Positions 26,301 through 41,300 of a stretch of DNA of 64,000 bases are shown here, in pieces; position 1 is the first letter of the stretch, and each line of letters starts with the position of its first letter. This stretch comes from Trichobilharzia szidati (lineage: Eukaryota > Platyhelminthes > Trematoda > Strigeidida > Schistosomatidae): contig OX235274.1 of NCBI GenBank assembly GCA_944472155.2, forward strand, positions 31,866,052 to 31,930,051, given 5' to 3'. Under the pieces are notes generated by a model. It was not told the origin of the DNA. It did no database searches and saw only the letters and a program-made list of their open reading frames with translations. The position numbers and the translations under genes were made by a program.

Positions 26301-29300
26301 AATCACGTGAAGGAGGCATTTTTGTGTATGGAATACGTATAACTATGAAAAAAATACATAAAAACTGTAGAAAAGTGTTACAGAGGATACCTTTCTCTCA
26401 CATGTGATAAAAATAGCTCTTAGTTTTAGGTTGGAGCATTAACAGAGTATAATTCCACTGCGGGTAAAATTTATTTTGATAAAGTCTCATAGTGTTACAC
26501 AGTCATATTTCCTGAGCAATAACTTGTGCTCAAAACATAATCAGTAAATATTACTGTATAACAAACCCTGTGAGACTTAATCAAAATAAATTTTACCCAC
26601 AATGGAATTATACTCTGCCACAGTGCAGAAGTGCTATTCTTATATCTATGCATGTAATTATTTAGGCTTTCTAACCCTAAAAATAACCCTAATCTTTCCT
26701 GAACCTAACCCTAACGTGAAAATATCCCTAAACCAACTGTAATCTAACTCGAACCAATCCTAAAGTCGCCTTTATTAGGTTAACCCAACCCTAACTTGTC
26801 CTCGGCTTAAAGCGTAACGTAATCCTTCCCAGACCTAAGCTGAAACTTGCCAGATATCCCATTTAATAGCATAACACTTCGATAAGCATATTTTACTGAT
26901 TGATGATGACAACATTATTTGCCAGGTTTCACTAGCTTCCTCAGTGAGCGTTTCAAGGTCATTGGTGCTGTCACACTCCATTGGTAGTTAGTGGTGCTTA
27001 GAGTTTAACTTGACCGAATATTCTTATGCCACCGGGAAGAACACGTTCCTAAAAGGTTATTAAGTCACACAGAAAACCCAAATGTACTTAGTCTGAATAG
27101 AAATCAAGCATCGTGCATTGCAAAGAATTTACTAACGCCTGGTCACAAATCAGTATCAATGAATGTTTCTGAATTATTTCACATAACATAAATTTAAGAT
27201 TATTAAGTGTGGTGGAAGCACTTTGGATTAATCATATGCGACGCAAACTGTATGTGTACAGAAGACAAAAGACTTCGAACTTTGTCAGCCATCGACTACT
27301 ACTTGACTTACTAAGATATAACTGGTTATTAATATGCACCTTTGTTTTGCATAACTGGCTGACTGTTAACCATTTTATTTTATTATTGCACACCATTTTT
27401 GGTTGTAAAGCGGTCGAACAAAGAAACTACAAAATAATATCATCTCACAATATTTGTCTTCTCTGAATGCCTTATTTCAACTTATCAAAGGGACTTACTG
27501 TTTCAGCATAGGATAAATCAGGGAAAATTATTTGAAATAAATCATAAAATGACACGCAGTTTTAGACTGCTTTTGCCGCCGCTGTCGCATTAGTGGCATA
27601 TACTACTGATAAATCGATATGAGTAGTTGGATACAACCGACACCAACCAGTAGGGCTCGCTGGCTAGATTGAAGTAATCTTAACACCAGACGGTCGTTAC
27701 TCACGTTTGTCACAGAGTTTTTCAGCGGCGTGCCCAGTTTCAAGTTTCAATATCGCACTGTGAACACTCATTTAAGCTGTGGAGATCAATCAGTTAACCT
27801 TTAGAAACTTCATAAGTGGGAAAGCAGTCGATTTGAAATAGACTGAAACCTTCTTCATTTACGCCGAATCAGTCACAGAGAGACAGAGAAAGAGGCAGCA
27901 AATAACCAGAGCAAAGGAACATCGGTCACTTCCACCAAACAAACAATTTCAAGCAGTTGGATCTAACTGATCCGAACACAATTCAATTTAAACAAAAGAA
28001 ACCAGTTCATCACAAATAAAATGACACAAGTGAGGCCTTTCGAACAGTGTTTGAAAGGTTTGAGTCTCAGTGCGAACACACATTGTCATCACCCACTGAG
28101 GAATGCAGGAACATCCTGATGACAAGTCACAAATGGGACGAAATGAGCATCTGGCGAATTCCACCTGCTAGTCACCCACCATCGCAATTAATTCAAGTTA
28201 ATCCTCAGGTGTCGTCGTCACTGCATTTATACTAGGAGTCAACACATGTCAACACAGGCCAAACATCCCAATCACCAGGAAAATCAAAAATTCAGTTAAG
28301 CAAAATGGCAATGACAACATAACTTAGCTTCTTTCAGAAAAACTCACATTTCACTGGAGTAATAGGATCAGGTAAATTATCCTTTGAATTGTTGCTGCAA
28401 CTTATTCGATGAGATTTGGAAGTAGACGATGGAGAGACTTTATTCATTTCAGTAATAAGGCATAACTCTGACTTCAATGATTCAGCTTTGATTAAGTAAT
28501 TTTTCATCTGAAATTATAAAGAAAATCAGATATGTTCTTTAGACTGTTAGATAGTTTATAGATCTTGATGTTGCTAGAAGGCTATGACACCAAAATGGAA
28601 ACGACAACTGAGAATGTAAACATGTTTTTGATTGGATACTAGTCAGCATCTGGTGTAATGTGTGAGTGTCCAGTCCTATCATCTTTGGTGCAGACTGAAT
28701 TCTATCAGTCAGTTAAGGTTGCAATGTGGCCACCATGCCACTAGGTGGCTTGCCATCCCCGACCGAAAGCTGCTACCTTGACTTCATTTACTTATCTAGG
28801 GAGCATTGTCTCAACTACAGGAGGAACGGACGAGGATGTCAAATCGAGAATCGGGAAGGCGAGAAACACACTCATCAACCTGAAACCAATCTGGAAATCT
28901 TCGTCACTCAGCGTCAACAACAAAATGACTCGGATTTTCAATACAAACGTCAAGTCAGTCAGTTCTTCTATACGGATCAGAAACTTGATGGGTCACAAAG
29001 AATATTTCCAACAGGTTGCAGACCTTTATCAACAACTGTCTTCGTTCTATACTCAAGATCAGATGGCCAGAAAGAATCACCAACAAGAAACTATGGGCAT
29101 AAACAAAACAAGAACCAATCGCTCAACAAATATGCAGGAGAAAGTGGAGATGGATTGGACACTCGCTGAGGAGGCCGCTGGGTGACATCGCGCGTCAGGC
29201 CAGTGCTCGAGTGTAACCCGAAAGGGAAGCAGCGAGTGGGACGTCCAACAGTGACATGGAGGAGATCGTGTGAAAAAGAGTTGAAACAGTATGTACTAAC

Positions 29301-32300
29301 ATGGATGCAGGTGAAAAGTACAGCAGAAGACAGAAGCAAGTGGAGGCGGGTAGTTGATGCCCTATGTTCCACTAGGAACCCAAGGGAACAATAATAATAA
29401 TACGCCCTCCTTGTGTGTTTTTTTCTACTGAGCACTACATAATCTAAGGATGATGACTGAACTGAGAACTTTAGATATTATACTATATTAATCAGGCTTA
29501 TCCCCTTATGTGATTATCACAAGAAGACTTTCTTTCCTTCTTCTAAACTGGGATAATCACTCTGACTTACACTGGCCTAACAAAATTATATCTGATCCTT
29601 AGACACTACCTAATAGCTTAGTTAATTCAGACAGCAGTTCTTACCACTATAATTATTAAACACCTCTGAAGTTATTTCCATGGGGTACTGATGCTTTGCG
29701 TCGTTTCAGACTAAATAAATTTGTCCCAGTGGCCGAACGGTCAGTGAGCTTTTGCCTCGGATACTACTACTGGTTGTCATCACTACAGATGACAATCCTC
29801 GATAAGCTCTTATAACGCTCTTCGTGAGTTCGATTAGTTTCTTGATCAGTCCCGTCATGGTCAAATATTGCTATATATCATCTCTCTGTCGACGGAGTCT
29901 GATATCATATCTATGTCAAGAAATGTGTCGAGTGTTGGACGTTGGTGTAGATGACTGACTATATTTCAGAATCTGTTGAAGAAGGGTGAATATGTTACAA
30001 TGTTACCCAAACTCTTCATTTAAAAAAAAGATCATAAGTCATAGTCGAAAATTCAAAGACACTTTTTTAGTAATAACATAAAAACTAATTTTTAAAAAAT
30101 GTTTAAAAATAAATAAATAAATGAACTAACCAGATTTCGTATTTCCGCTTTCCTAAATCGACTTTGTTCGTCTGTAAGCAGAAAAAAAAGAAAAGAAGAC
30201 AAGATAATAACCCATAGGTGATGTATATTATTGGATGAAGATTCTTCATCATCAGGCTCTACAGTTACATATCCATCCATAATAGTGAATGAATGAATTA
30301 GTGTTATGAACAACATTAATGTTGTTTAAACAACATCGAATCAGTAATATCAGCAGAATACAGTTCAATAGCATCAACATCAAATAAGCTGAATGTCAGA
30401 AAAATTCGGAAAAATAATATTACAAATTCATGAATTTATAGTCTCTACTGAAGACCGGTCAGGGCAGTAGTAGGGGCTGGACTTGCTTCTTTTAAACACA
30501 GAGCACTGGTTGTTTGAGGCGAATTGCAATAACCTCTGCGGTACTTCGATGATTTTGGCAATTTATTAGGCACCCGGTATATTATAGAGAAGGATTCTTC
30601 TACGCTGGCTGGCTTTGTGGCCGGTTTGCACCAGATGGTCCAATACCGAACTGTTAATGGTTTTAACTACATCTTTACTTAGCCATAGTGGGATATGTTC
30701 TCGAGCATGGAAAATCAAGTTCCTAGAGCAACAGCCAAGGGTGCCTAATAAATTGCCAAAATCATCGAAGCACCACATGTTCCAAACAGCAGAGGCTATT
30801 GCAATTCGCTTCAAACAACCAGTTCTCTGTGTTCAAAAGAAGCAAGTCCAGCCACTACTACTGCCCTGGGTGGCCTTCAGTAGAGAATATAAATTCAGTA
30901 ATTTATATTATTACCTTTCCTAATTTTTCTGATATTCAGTGTATTGTTATTTTGATGCTATTAAACTGTAACCTATTGATATTATTATTGATTCGCTGTT
31001 ATTTAAACAACATTAATGTTGTTCATAACACTAATTCATTCATTCACTATAATGTATATATAACTGTAGAGCCTGGTGATGAAGGGGCTATCGAAAAGAG
31101 TATTCTTTGTTCAGTATCCATTCTTTTAAAGATTCTTCAATAATTATGCTCTGAACACCATCAAGTTAAAATAATGACATACATCGTAACAGACAGTATA
31201 AGGAGCGCCGTTTCAACTACAGGCAGTCGGCACACGGATGAGGATGTCAAAAGCAGTGAGGTTAGACAGAAGTAAGACAGACCTTCATTAAACCTAAAAT
31301 CAGTGTGGAAATCTACTAATGCACTCAGCCAAAGGAACAATGTCCAGATCTTCAACATAAATGTCAAGAGTTGGCGCTACTGTATGGTTCACAGACTTGG
31401 TGCACGCATTACGGAAATCATTTCCAACGGGCTTTTGAAGAATTCCATCAACACCTACCCTCTCTCTCTACATATCGATGGTCGGGGGTGGGTGCCTTGC
31501 GCTGCGGGTTGGCCACCCCTCCACACACCTCTTCAAATGCTCCCATATGACCGGGCGTCTTACATAGCCTCTCCTGAGGAAGTCCTACTCACTGCCTTCA
31601 CGTGGCGGAGGTGTTTTTCACTAAAGTGAGAGGGCGAAAGCGGATACCCGGCGCTCTTCACCGGGTTGACTGTCCATTGGATGACAGTCTAGGGGAGATG
31701 GCTAAACCCTGATTCCAAACCTCCAACGACTGGCGTATGAAGCTCACTGGAGCTCACCGGCAGACGTATGGACAAAGGGCTTGTTGGATTTCCTGGATGC
31801 CTGGCCCCATTCAAAAGGGCGTATGAACCGAACTCCGGTCACCGGCTGCCAATGGATAGTGGACTCCCTACTCCACTCCTACTGCCTTGTAGGTCACACT
31901 TGGTTGTGTAAAGGCTAGAGCTGCACTCTCAAACAAAAGGCCGAGCGATTCTGGGGACATCACTCGTACCAAATTCCCATGAAACTTCATGAACTTTTAA
32001 ACCTTGCATCAGATCGCCGTGCCTGGGCAGCGATGATTCGAGATGTTCATGAAGCCGGCTCATCCTCCCGTAGGAGATAGCCAAAGTAAAGTAAAGTAAG
32101 TAGTACATATCGAAGATCAGATGGCCAGCCAGAAGGGATAAGCAAGAAGGAGCTGTGGCAGTGCGACAAAGTAATAATGTGCCAAAAGAAATGGAGATGG
32201 ATCGGACACATGCTGAGGAAACTGTTGAGTAACACCGTGTGCATTGCAGGCCCTACAGTGGAGCCCGAGCGAGGGACAACGAGTGGGGAGACCAAGGGTG

Positions 32301-35300
32301 ACATAAGGTAGATTCTATGAAGAGGAGATGAGAGTTTATGGACAATCATCATGCAGTCAGCTAAAAAGGACTGAAGAGAATACAATGAATCAGAGATGAT
32401 GTGCTGTCGAAGCCCCAAATATTGCACTCGGAATCCAAGGGAATCATTATAAATAATAATCGGTAGACGAATGCAATATGTCAATATTTTAAACGTCTAA
32501 AAGAAAATTATTCATAAGAAATTAGTTAAAACAGTAAATTGAAGCCTTCAACTATCTGACGATCATAGGCAGATGATACCATGTTACAACATGCTCATTT
32601 ATGCAATGGGTACTGCTGCTAATTAAACTCTCATTATCATCAAATATGAAAACTCAAGGAATACCCCCAAACAATCGTTTTATCCTTATTGACATATGTG
32701 TGCATCGGTGGCACAGTGGTTAGGACTCTCGCCGACCATGTACATGGTCCGAGGTTCGATCCCCTGCCGACGCACACCCGATATCTATGGTCGGCCTGCA
32801 AAATTTGGGCTACCGATATCCAGGCTGAAAATTCCATACTTGTATTGAAAATACGGTGTGGCATCAAGCTGTAATCAAAAATATAAAAATATTTAAAAAA
32901 AATAATAGTTCCACTAATAAACAGTCTTCTGCGAAGAAGCTATAGGCTATTATTTTAGGTTGACTGTGACTAGCATTGGAATCCAGGATGCACATTTCGT
33001 CCTATTCGGGATTCGTCAGACGGATGTACCAGCATTCCCAGTGAGTGATGGTGTTCATGGTGACTCGAACCCTGCACTCAGGGTCACAGCGTTGTCGAAT
33101 AGGCCAATAATGTCATGACAGGCACCTCTTGTGAAATGCGAATCAGTTATTATTTATTTTTAGTTTAATTTACATTCCCCGTTGGTTGATTGTGTTGGAC
33201 TGAAATGCTTGGTCTCTTTTGGAAATGTCGGCCTCCAGCACAGACACTTCGATGATGCCTGAGGGTTAACGTGAAGTTATTTTGGTTGGCAGTAACCATG
33301 AGTGGAATCCACGATGTGCATTTCGTCCTACCTGGGGCTCATCGTCTGGATGTACCTGCATTCTCCAGTGAGCGATGATGATGATGATGCTCCCAACCCA
33401 CTCCCTACTGAGACTCGAACCATGCATCTATCGTTTCATAAACCAAAGCATTATATTTACGGGCGAGTAGTGTGCTAAGGGTTACATTTTGGACTGAAAT
33501 TTCGTTGAGAAATAATTCAGTGTCCTGCTAAACATCGTAATAACACTACAAACACTATTCAGGTAGGTAGTTACCTGGGTTCCCCGGGTCCCCAGTGGCT
33601 TAACGGTCTACGAGCTCACTAGCCTCGTAAAGGGTTTGAACACCAGTGGGTGCGTACTGTGAAGAGTCCCAAACTGGGACGAAACATCTGTCTAGTACTC
33701 TCAGGTTTTCCAGTGGTTCTCTAACCAATGTCAGTTGATGATGAAATCCTGTGATCAAACAAACAATTTCTGTCTGAGAACCAGTGTACTTATAGTAGTA
33801 GTAAGCAGATCTTGAATTCAATTAATTCGTGAAAAATAATACCTGATTCTATACAACCTCAATTAGAGCCGGTTATATGAAAGACTACAAGAAACAACAA
33901 TCGAAACAATCACCACTTGTGTACTTATGGTCATGTGAACCTGAAAGATTATCAATCTTAAATCTTTTTTTTGAAAAAACCCATCAAGAACCCTGAGAGT
34001 TAAGAAGGACTGCCTCTGCCATATATTCTATTCGACAGTAACAAAAGAATATCAATATAACAGAAAAGGTGTTCGGTGAAGAGTCACTCTTTTTGTAGCG
34101 ATATCATTCTCAAGCTGTAAACTGGCATACACATATAGTGAATTACATTAGCAACAAAAGTTATATTTCCAAAGATATGCCTTTAGAATTGTAAATTTTA
34201 GATAACAGTTACGTAATACAGAAAGCGTTAATAGGGTAGAAAGTGAAATAAAATAAAATTAACTGAGTGTGACGTGATATAATAATAATAATAATGGCTT
34301 TATTCCAAACAGTATTTGTGGTACAGGTATGGAATTTTCAGCGTTCATTACAATATTGCATCTAATTACCTCATAAATTTTATAAGATTTTAAAAATAAA
34401 AAGCAACAACAACAAGAAAAAAGATAAATAAAAGAAATAAAAAAGAACAGCATTGCATTCACCTATTTAAACAATGGACCACAGGATATGAAATATAAAA
34501 TTAGTGTGTAATAGAATATGTGAGCAACAATATAATAGTAACAAAGAAAGGAGAACAAAAGCTAATGGGAACTATTTGTTAGAGTGCCGCAGTAAGTTGA
34601 TCGTGTCATGCCTAACAGATTTCTCATCACATAACAGCTGTGCCAGATAAGGTATTGTGGAGTTTTTATACTTGGTAGTCCTGGCATATAGCTTCCTATA
34701 GTTGCTTCTAGTTCTACCAGATGAAATGCAAGGAAAGAGCTGCGTATGGAGAGGGTCTGACAATATAGAATTCGCTAGTTTCTTACATGACATTATGTCT
34801 ATCCACAATAGTGTTAACCAGTTGGTTTAACGAAATCCCACTTCCCTAGTAACAGCTTTTAGTGCCCTATGCAGCGAAGCAAAGTCTTTCTTAAGTAGTC
34901 CAGGGAAGATTAATGGGGAGCAGTAAAGAGGGATGGGTAGAATACAGGAATTGACAAACTGAGAAAGCAAAGACTGCTTTATACCAGACTGTCTAAACTT
35001 CCTAACGTAGAACGTTAAGCGAAATATCTTTCTAGTCACTAGCAAGATGTGAGAGGACCAGGAAAGATCGGAGGAAATACTCACTCCAAGGTACTTGACA
35101 TTAGATATAGTTTCAACCTCTATGCCGTCAATGATAGTGGGACTATGTGAGCTAGCTAGTTGTTGTAGGTCACTTTTCCGTCTGAAAGTAAAATTTACTA
35201 CCTGACATTTAGACGGATTCAGCTTAAGAGCGTTTGAAGAGGACCACTCACTAATTTCCGAGAGAAAGTTATTTAATATGGAACAGTCTGACTGAGAGTT

Positions 35301-38300
35301 GACAGGCATGGAGACAGAGAGGTCATCAGCATACTTGACAAAATTTGCTATATCAGAATGGGGCAAGTCATGTAATATGACTGACTTCACTAGAGTCAAG
35401 CTAAGAAGTGATAATAAAATGTGAAAATATCTTAAGAAAAATTACACAATAAAAAATTAAGTATCCAGTGTTAAAACAGATCAAGTCCATTGTAAATTTA
35501 TTGATCGGAAAAACCTCTCATGTATGAGTCTGGGACTCAACATGTGAATTGTTATAGCTCTTTTAGCAAGATTCCTGAGTATTCTGGGGGTGGCTCTGAA
35601 GTTGGTTTGCCGGTTTGCTTGGTGTCCAGATTCGATCAGGTATTCTGGAATAGAGCTGGGTTGGGATCTTTTCTTTCTCCCACATAAACCACATGAGAGT
35701 AAGAGTTCAATGGTACGTCTGGATAGCCAATTTTGACTACGTCCGACATACACAGGAGCAGGTGAATTGATGGATATATATTGATAAAGCCAGAAGTGGC
35801 AGTTTGCCCTTCACTCTCATACGAATCATTGATTTAGTAGAGGAGGTGAGTTGAAGTTCAGATGCGAAGGTTTTCTTTAATCAACAGGAGGACAGGTGGT
35901 TTCTGAGTATTCCTGCTAATCAGTCTTTCCATTGATTTGAAGCCAAGATGGAACAGCTGATGCAATATACCGTTTCACGTTGAAGCCTAAAGCCTAGACG
36001 TGACTACAAAGCAATGTCCGCAGCCAGAGACTAACAAGAACTCTGAAGCCGTTCAAATAAGTTACCTTATCAAATTCTTTTCGATTTATAATATAAAGTT
36101 AAATATCTAAATAATATACTACTTATTTCATTATGTGAACACATATGCTGCAATAAGCGTCATTATTAAGGTGTGTTATATTACAGCACGTCAAGTGTTG
36201 TCAAAAAATTGAAATTGCAACGATGATGATAATAATAAAGCTGAAGATAAAGTGAAGTGGAATGAGTTCAACCAACAAAAAAGGAACATTACCATGATCA
36301 AGGTAAGGGAAAGGGTTAAACAACGCGCTTCTGGATACATAGTCTAGGTTTCTGGTTATGTACTGCTTTAAATGGTTGGTGGAGTACGAAAGTAGACAGG
36401 ATGTCATAAGCCGAACACGGAGCAAACGGTGTCGAAAGCAAAGTCTTACCGTTTATCGGTCCACTTTTCTAAGCTAAAACAACATCCCATTCCCGTGGGA
36501 GATGGATGAATATTTTGACGGCTATGCAACTAAGCCAATCGGCTCAGAGAAAGCAACAACACCGAAAAGACTTACAATGAAGAAAGAAAATATGACATAT
36601 ATGACCTGTAGTAATTCCAAGGTACTTTGGTGGTCCAGTGTGGTAGACTGCTCGCCAACCACACTTCACAAGGCTCAGGATTGATCCCTAGTAAATACGG
36701 AAGGTTGGAAGTGAAGCTAACAACTCCACTCGGCGAGAACAATACCGCTATTGAGACTCCAAAGCTTAAGCTTTGAAACCTTATGTCCCAGTAGGGGATG
36801 CAAGGAATGGGAAACAAGTATTCTCTCAAGGCTTCATTTCAATTACACAACAGAAATAACTAAATTCCCAGGTTAACGCACATACACAACAATGACACAA
36901 TAGACAGGTCTTGCATATTTACAATCGAAAAGAAAAGCGTTTGAACTACCAAATAAAAATTATTTTTAAAAAAGGGCATAATGACGGTCTGAGTGTAAAA
37001 ACTTAAACTTACAATTACATGCAGCGACTAAATGATTTAACCCTTCTAGATAACAATCGTATGCTTCACATAATTTTCCCAATGATTCTAGTTTGGGAGC
37101 ACGTTCGAGATATTCATTCTATAGATATTGATAAGAATAAACACACAATAGCTTTCTCAAATGATGATATTTACACAAAACATTGACAAGATAAATAGAA
37201 TAATAATAATAAGATTAATAATAAACTTGACCTGTAGAATTCAGTCTCCACCAGACCAAGGACTAGGCGCATGACATTGGTTACTACCCAGTATCCAATC
37301 AAAGCATCCATTATAGTTCTACAGGAGGGCAATCATGAACCCAAATAGCCTCAAAAGTAGCATCTCTAAATGAAGTAGTTTCGAATCGCTCCTGCAAAAT
37401 GTAAGATGCTACTACAGGACTAAACTACAGTGACCCCTAGCTTAGAAATAGGGAGTGAAGTGGTAGAGCGTGTTGACCACTTCAATTACTTGGGAAGTTG
37501 CATCAGCCAACGCCAGACAGGTCGATCACTGAAGAAATCTCAGCACGGATACACAAGGCTAGTCTGGCATATGCCAGTTCACGCCGTCTCTGATGTGATG
37601 TCCGGCTATCGACCAAAGGATTTGTGTACTGCTCCCTTCTTCATGGCTGGCTGTGAGGCATGGCCATTGAAAATGGAAGACATGAAAAGCGTGGTTAGCT
37701 GTCTTTCATCATAGGTGTCTGCGTTATAACTCCCGTGTGAAGTGGTAGAATAAGGTGAGCAATATTGAGGTTAGGCTTCGGCAGAGAGCTAGATAAGGAG
37801 GGGAAATCAATAGAGGAGGCTGTGAAGTTACATCGATTGAGATGGTTAGGATATGTGTTACGCATACATCCCTAGCCATCGATCGCATTCCTCGACCGAC
37901 AGGATGGATCAGGTTGGAAAAGAGTCAGTGGTGGTCAAACCAAAACATGGCTTCATCAGTCAACCAAATCCACAACAGTTAGTTTCAGCCAGTCGCCACG
38001 TAGGGAGGTGTAGAACGACTCCTGGTTGGAGTCCTCGGGACGGTAAAAACCAATGAAGGCTACAGACAATTGGTGATATGTCTCAAAATCGTTCTCAATG
38101 ACAGCGCAGATGCATCCACTCCTTATGACTTATACAAAAAACTATATGGTTCTTCCATATTACTATTCTTTTTGCATCATATCTCTGTTTACTGTCTCTG
38201 TTTTGCAATTCTTTTTCCTTTTTTTCTCTGCTTAGTGTGCTAAGTGAAGTGTGGCGACACGAACTGCTGCACATTAGTACAAAGTTCTACGCTGAAACCA

Positions 38301-41300
38301 GCCAGTCAGTCCAGAACCTTAGAGAGAGACAGGAGTCCCCTATGAGTTGCAGATACGCCTTCCCAGCCAGTACCAACAAGCATGAAGCCTAGGTCGAAGG
38401 CTTCCTATTGATTACCTCTAACCATTTGATAACGTAGACCGCATGAAAGACATCAAAGTCAAATAGATATAAACTGATGATGAATTGAAAACCTGCAGCA
38501 GAATGAAAATCAATTGACCTAAGACAGATATTGTGAACCAGATCCAAGCAAAGATCAAACAATGAGTTTCATCTACCTGATAAAGTTTGTTTAGATAGTT
38601 TGTATCCACTTTTTATATTACTCTAACTAAGAGTCAGAGATCTGATACAGTGATGGTATACATTAATTGAATTAATTATGGACTTTTTACGGAATTCTAT
38701 TTCTATTCCACAAAACGATTGTGATTCAGTGACCAAACTAATTTAGTTAGAATTCATTTACCCGATACCAGGGGCTATGAGCCACACTTATCATGTGAGA
38801 GCTGGTGATACTATCCATTTGCCCAAGCTGAAGTGAGTGGAGCGGGATTCGAACGCGGGATTCATTTGGTTGGAAGCTGAGTGCTTAAGTCAGTGAGCCA
38901 CGTCTCCATAAACTATTTTACATTCAATCAATCGGTGGATGTACTCAAAGAGCATTATAAGCGCACATAAAAACTAAATTATAGGCTAATGTAGGAATTT
39001 ACGCGTCGTTAGTGAATGGCATTTATTCTGCTACCACATTAAAGGCAACTAGGAATAATTAAAATGACCTAAAGATGGCAATCAATTCACATTTACACGC
39101 TCAGTGATTGACTCAACAGATATTTGAACAAAGCAAGAACAACAATTGTACCAGGATAATATGAGCTCATTTTTTATTATTTCGAGGATTCTTCTCAACT
39201 GGTTACAACCTGAACGATGAAAAATATGAATTACATTACATTAAAGATTTGAACATAATTTTCCACGATCACAAGGAGTAATTGGTAGGAAGTAAAAGTA
39301 GCATTAGTCCGGAATGATTTAACTAACTAAGAGTTACAAACACTGACTATTTATAGAATAATTCAAATGAACTGTGATCAATATTTGACAGTTTATAAAT
39401 ATTAATAGAATAGTTAGGCAATTAGGCTTGGAAACAAAAACAAGCTGTTGTATATATATATATATATATATTTTTCTTGTCACCAAGGCAGTGCAAGATT
39501 CACCACTGTCTCTTTCTGCGTACAGATATTGTCCAATACACGTTGAAGTCATGTACCATGTATATATTCTCTATGAGTAGTGTGAACACCATTCAGATAC
39601 TTTGTGACAGCCATTATATGATTATAGTTAAAGTGAAAATAAAACCACCTAGTAAGAATAAGTGTAGAAGGATACAACTTCAATTGTTACATGAATAAAC
39701 GTGTTTGCGATCATTTCTGACATCAAAATCAACTGTGTTGACAGTTCTGCACCCGACAACAAACTCAACAGAGTTGAAGAAGCAATCAACGTTGAGAATT
39801 AAATTACCTACGGGATTATTTTCCGAAAATTACTTCACTCATTCGAGTCTTCTTTTTATCCCTTTACGTTCCCATTGGAACATAGGGCTTCAAGCTAGAG
39901 GCTTGAAGTTTCGGTAGCAGTGGTGTTTATTTTTACGGGATAGCGTTGCTAGCCCAATGCCCAACCTCTCCTCTTTACCAGTCTTATTACTGGCTTAGTG
40001 AGGTAAAGGAGTGCGTCAGTGGCTGGGGAACAAAGCCCGAACCACATGCACGGTTGGCTAGCAATCTACCACTGTACCACCGACGCACTCATTCGAGTAT
40101 TACTGATTAAAATATCTAGTAACAATTTTTAACTTTCATTGCTTTATTGGCTTACACTGGAATGCTCAACTCATCAAACCTGCATAGTCAACGAGGTAAG
40201 TCTTTAAGTAGAAGTGTGATGAGAGCTATCCGCTAGCCAAAATCGGCAGACAGCAATTGACGTCAATGTTTGCTTCGTAAATCTTGGTCAGGAGAGAAAA
40301 CAAGAACAAGGCCTAACCTTGAGGAACTCAACAACCAATCACAGCAGATATGGCGTGGGCGGATACGACTCGCAGATATATCACCGGACTGTCTAAGAAA
40401 CGGCCACAAAGAGAAGACACAAAAACCTTCAGCAGGAAAACAACCAATCAGAAGACGTTGCTTCTCTGCTAACAATAACGAGAATAGTAACGTACATAAA
40501 AATCTATAAATATCTGTTGATTTTCTCAATAAAGGATCTGTTGCCTGGCCCTTGTCTTCTGTCGTTACAGCAGTACACAACTCGTCTTAGAGTTTCGATT
40601 AATGTCAGGTCACAAAATCAATCAATATTAATGAGTGCTTCATAATTATTTCATCAAATAACTCTAATTCAAGGTTGGTCATTAAAGGTGATGGAAGCAC
40701 TTTGGATTAATCACACGCGAAAAACAATAGACTTCAGTCTTCACCTACCATGGACAACATGACCTATTTAAATATGATTGGTCATTAGTATTTACTTTTG
40801 TTTTTTATTTAACTGAGTAGTTGTCATGACCTTTATTTTTTATTATTGTTAACCATGTTAGTTGTAAAGCGGTTGTAAAGAAACTACGAAATGACGATAT
40901 CATCTCGCGAAATTTGTCTTGTAAATACAATTTTACTATCAAACTACATTAGAATAAAATTCGTTATGCGTAATTTGCACAGTTTGCAGTGATTATTTCA
41001 CCACAGTTTACTTTGGGGAGACCAAAATCATTCATATTTCACAGTATGTCGTCTGCTTGATTTCATAAATGACAGCCAAGAAAGTGAGCATAATCGTATG
41101 ACGGCACATACCGCTGAGTGATTGATGGGAATAGTTTTATACCATTCACACATACACACACGTTAAGCAGTACTACTTGGTATCTAGATCGAAGCGGTCT
41201 AAACCCCGAACAGCCATTTCGCTCAAACTTTGTAAAGTGAAAGTCATGAATAATTAATTTACAAATCGGTTATTGTAACAGAGAGCTGAGACAAACCGCG

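Larger units (their letters stand above)
25850..27480 (+). mobile_element. Penelope-like element split by a TIR element
   Basis: Left part 25850-26228 and right part 27026-27480 align, with gaps, to the PLE at 8960-9800 (from AGTGATACATTAATGGATGAGCT to ATAATATCATCTCACAA..). The reading frame is destroyed. Confidence 0.75.

Noticed and set aside
26680..26860. True interstitial telomere array
   Set aside because: CCCTAA units are few and irregular and lie within a TIR element.
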